From: Gammaproteobacteria bacterium
Lineage (GTDB): Bacteria; Pseudomonadota; Gammaproteobacteria; Thiohalospirales; Thiohalospiraceae
NCBI GenBank assembly: GCA_011322575.1
Contig: DRMK01000220.1
Span: forward strand, 1 to 15,630
Length of the DNA stretch: 15,630 bases
Direction: 5' to 3'
The translations under genes and the position numbers were made by a program. The notes beneath the pieces are model-generated. The model was not told the origin of the DNA, ran no database searches, and worked only from the letters and a program-made list of their open reading frames with translations. The first letter of the stretch is position 1; each line of letters opens with the position of its first letter. Of the stretch, positions 14,665-15,630 are shown piece after piece.

Positions 14665-15630
14665 GAACGAGGTGCCATCCCCCCGCCGCCTGGCCGCATG
14701 GCTTCACCTTGGTGGAGATGATGGTCGCCATCGCGGTGGGTATGATCGTGATTGCCGGCATAGGTAACGTATTCATCAAGACCAAGCGCGCCTCAGCGCT
14801 GCAGGAGGAGCTGGCGCGCATGCAGGAGAACAGCCGCTACGCTCTGCATCTTCTGGATGGAGAGATCCGCAACGCCGGCTATCTCGGGTGCAGACACACC
14901 AGCAGCATAGACGCCGAATACCTGGATGTCGGAACCGGCTATCTGGACAACTTTGCGGTTGCTATCGAAGGCTACGAGGCTCAAGGCACCGCCCCAGATA
15001 CCCCCTTTACCATGGATTCCGCCTCCACCAGCTGGGACGGTACGCCACCTCCCCCCCCTCTCAACGGCATCCAGTTTGCTCCCGACTCGGACGTGGTCGT
15101 AGTACGTTACGCGCATGGTGCGGGACTGGCACTGGCCAGCGACAAACAGCTCAACAGTAACGTACTGGTAAACAACATATCCCTGGAGGCAAACAGCTGC
15201 TCCGATGGGAGCACCAGATACAGCGGCCTGTGCCCCAACGATCAGGTGATCATCTCCGACTGTGAGCGGGCACGCCTTTTCACCATCGCCACCCCGACAC
15301 TTTCCGGCGGAGTCCTTACCATACCCGATGCCTCCGGTACAAGCTGGGTGGGAGAAAACAACAGTACCGTTTCGTTCACCAAGGCCGACAGCACCCTGTT
15401 CGAGGCACGCACGGTGGCATTTTTCGTAAAACGAAATTCCCGGGATGGCATCACGGTGCCCTCTCTCTACCGGAAAGTTGGCAATGGCAATGCCCAAGAG
15501 CTGGTGGAAGGGGTGGAGAATATCCAGATCGCCTATGGGGAGGACGGGAACGGAGACGGGGTGGCGGATCGTTATGTGGCAGCCCATCAGATCACCAGCT
15601 TCTCCAATGTGGTCAGCGTGCGCCTTGCCA
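14661..15630 (+). CDS. pilW: Type IV pilus minor pilin PilW (partial, runs off window)
   Basis: PilW is a large minor pilin needed for initiating type IV pilus assembly. The visible 323 codons are open to the window edge; the 3' end is missing. The N-terminus has a prepilin leader MRTRCHPPAAWPHG and then FTLVEMMVAIAVGMIVIAGI, with the conserved glutamate at mature position 5. The following ARMQENSRYALHLLDGEIRN segment, with GYLGC just after it, is typical of PilW, as is the late YGEDGNGDGVADRY stretch, which resembles a calcium-binding loop. The ATG at 14661 overlaps the pilV stop as ATGA, so the two genes are coupled. A C8 tract encodes prolines at about residues 129-134. pilX and pilY1 would be expected next. 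Confidence 0.93.
   Translation, partial: MRTRCHPPAAWPHGFTLVEMMVAIAVGMIVIAGIGNVFIKTKRASALQEELARMQENSRYALHLLDGEIRNAGYLGCRHTSSIDAEYLDVGTGYLDNFAVAIEGYEAQGTAPDTPFTMDSASTSWDGTPPPPPLNGIQFAPDSDVVVVRYAHGAGLALASDKQLNSNVLVNNISLEANSCSDGSTRYSGLCPNDQVIISDCERARLFTIATPTLSGGVLTIPDASGTSWVGENNSTVSFTKADSTLFEARTVAFFVKRNSRDGITVPSLYRKVGNGNAQELVEGVENIQIAYGEDGNGDGVADRYVAAHQITSFSNVVSVRLA
15051..15058 (+). repeat. Poly-C (C8) tract within pilW
   Basis: Eight consecutive cytosines lie in a PPPP-coding stretch of pilW. The reading frame is open here. Homopolymer tracts of this kind can slip during replication and switch a surface gene on and off. Here it may simply reflect proline codon use. Confidence 0.6.

Noticed and set aside
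1..15630. tRNA, rRNA, CRISPR array, insertion sequence or prophage
   Set aside because: No cloverleaf-like segment, no regularly spaced direct repeats, no transposase motifs and no terminal inverted repeats were seen. The only recombinase is the housekeeping XerC.

Overview
The window is a GC-rich, gene-dense stretch of bacterial chromosome. Conserved neighbourhoods point to a motile, type IV-piliated gammaproteobacterium: rppH-ptsP, dapF-DUF484-xerC, thiO next to minor pilin genes, and a flagellar operon behind a sigma-54-type promoter. The cysteine-free Irr-like Fur-family regulator is unusual for the best-known gammaproteobacteria. I cannot name the genus from sequence alone. There is no sign of phage, insertion sequence, CRISPR array, tRNA or rRNA.

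Layout from left to right. Positions 106-1437 (minus) encode UDP-glucose 6-dehydrogenase (ugd), with a good sigma-70-type promoter at 1492-1520. Divergent from it, rppH (1611-2120) and ptsP (2210-4492) run on the plus strand; they encode the RNA 5' pyrophosphohydrolase and the nitrogen-PTS enzyme I. Converging on ptsP from the right is a long minus-strand block. It reads wzz-like chain-length determinant (10175-11623), dapF (9259-10089), DUF484 gene (8582-9262), xerC (7708-8595), then flgB, flgC, flgD and flgE (7579 down to 4709). dapF, DUF484 and xerC overlap and look translationally coupled. The flagellar genes start a new unit behind a sigma-54-type element at 7611-7627. The flagellar run stops at flgE, so flgF onward must lie elsewhere.

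After a 369-bp intergenic stretch, a DUF4389 membrane-protein gene (11993-12337, plus) meets a cysteine-free Irr-like Fur-family gene (12331-12756, minus) tail to tail with a 7-bp overlap. Upstream of the regulator on the minus strand is thiO (12858-13937), glycine oxidase of thiamine synthesis. The regulator's own upstream region carries several dyads. Divergent from thiO, across an intergenic region rich in inverted repeats, begins a minor-pilin operon: pilV (14167-14664) and pilW (14661 to the window edge, partial), overlapping as ATGA.

Functionally the window mixes housekeeping genes (lysine and cell-wall precursor, chromosome dimer resolution, mRNA decay, thiamine), surface structures (flagellar rod, hook and hook cap, type IV pilus minor pilins, polysaccharide precursor and chain-length control) and regulators (PTS-Ntr, Irr-like). 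I did not find a clearly new multi-gene system. The points most worth a second look are regulatory: the sigma-54 element with an adjacent perfect dyad, the nested inverted repeats between thiO and pilV, and the dyads in front of the Irr-like gene.
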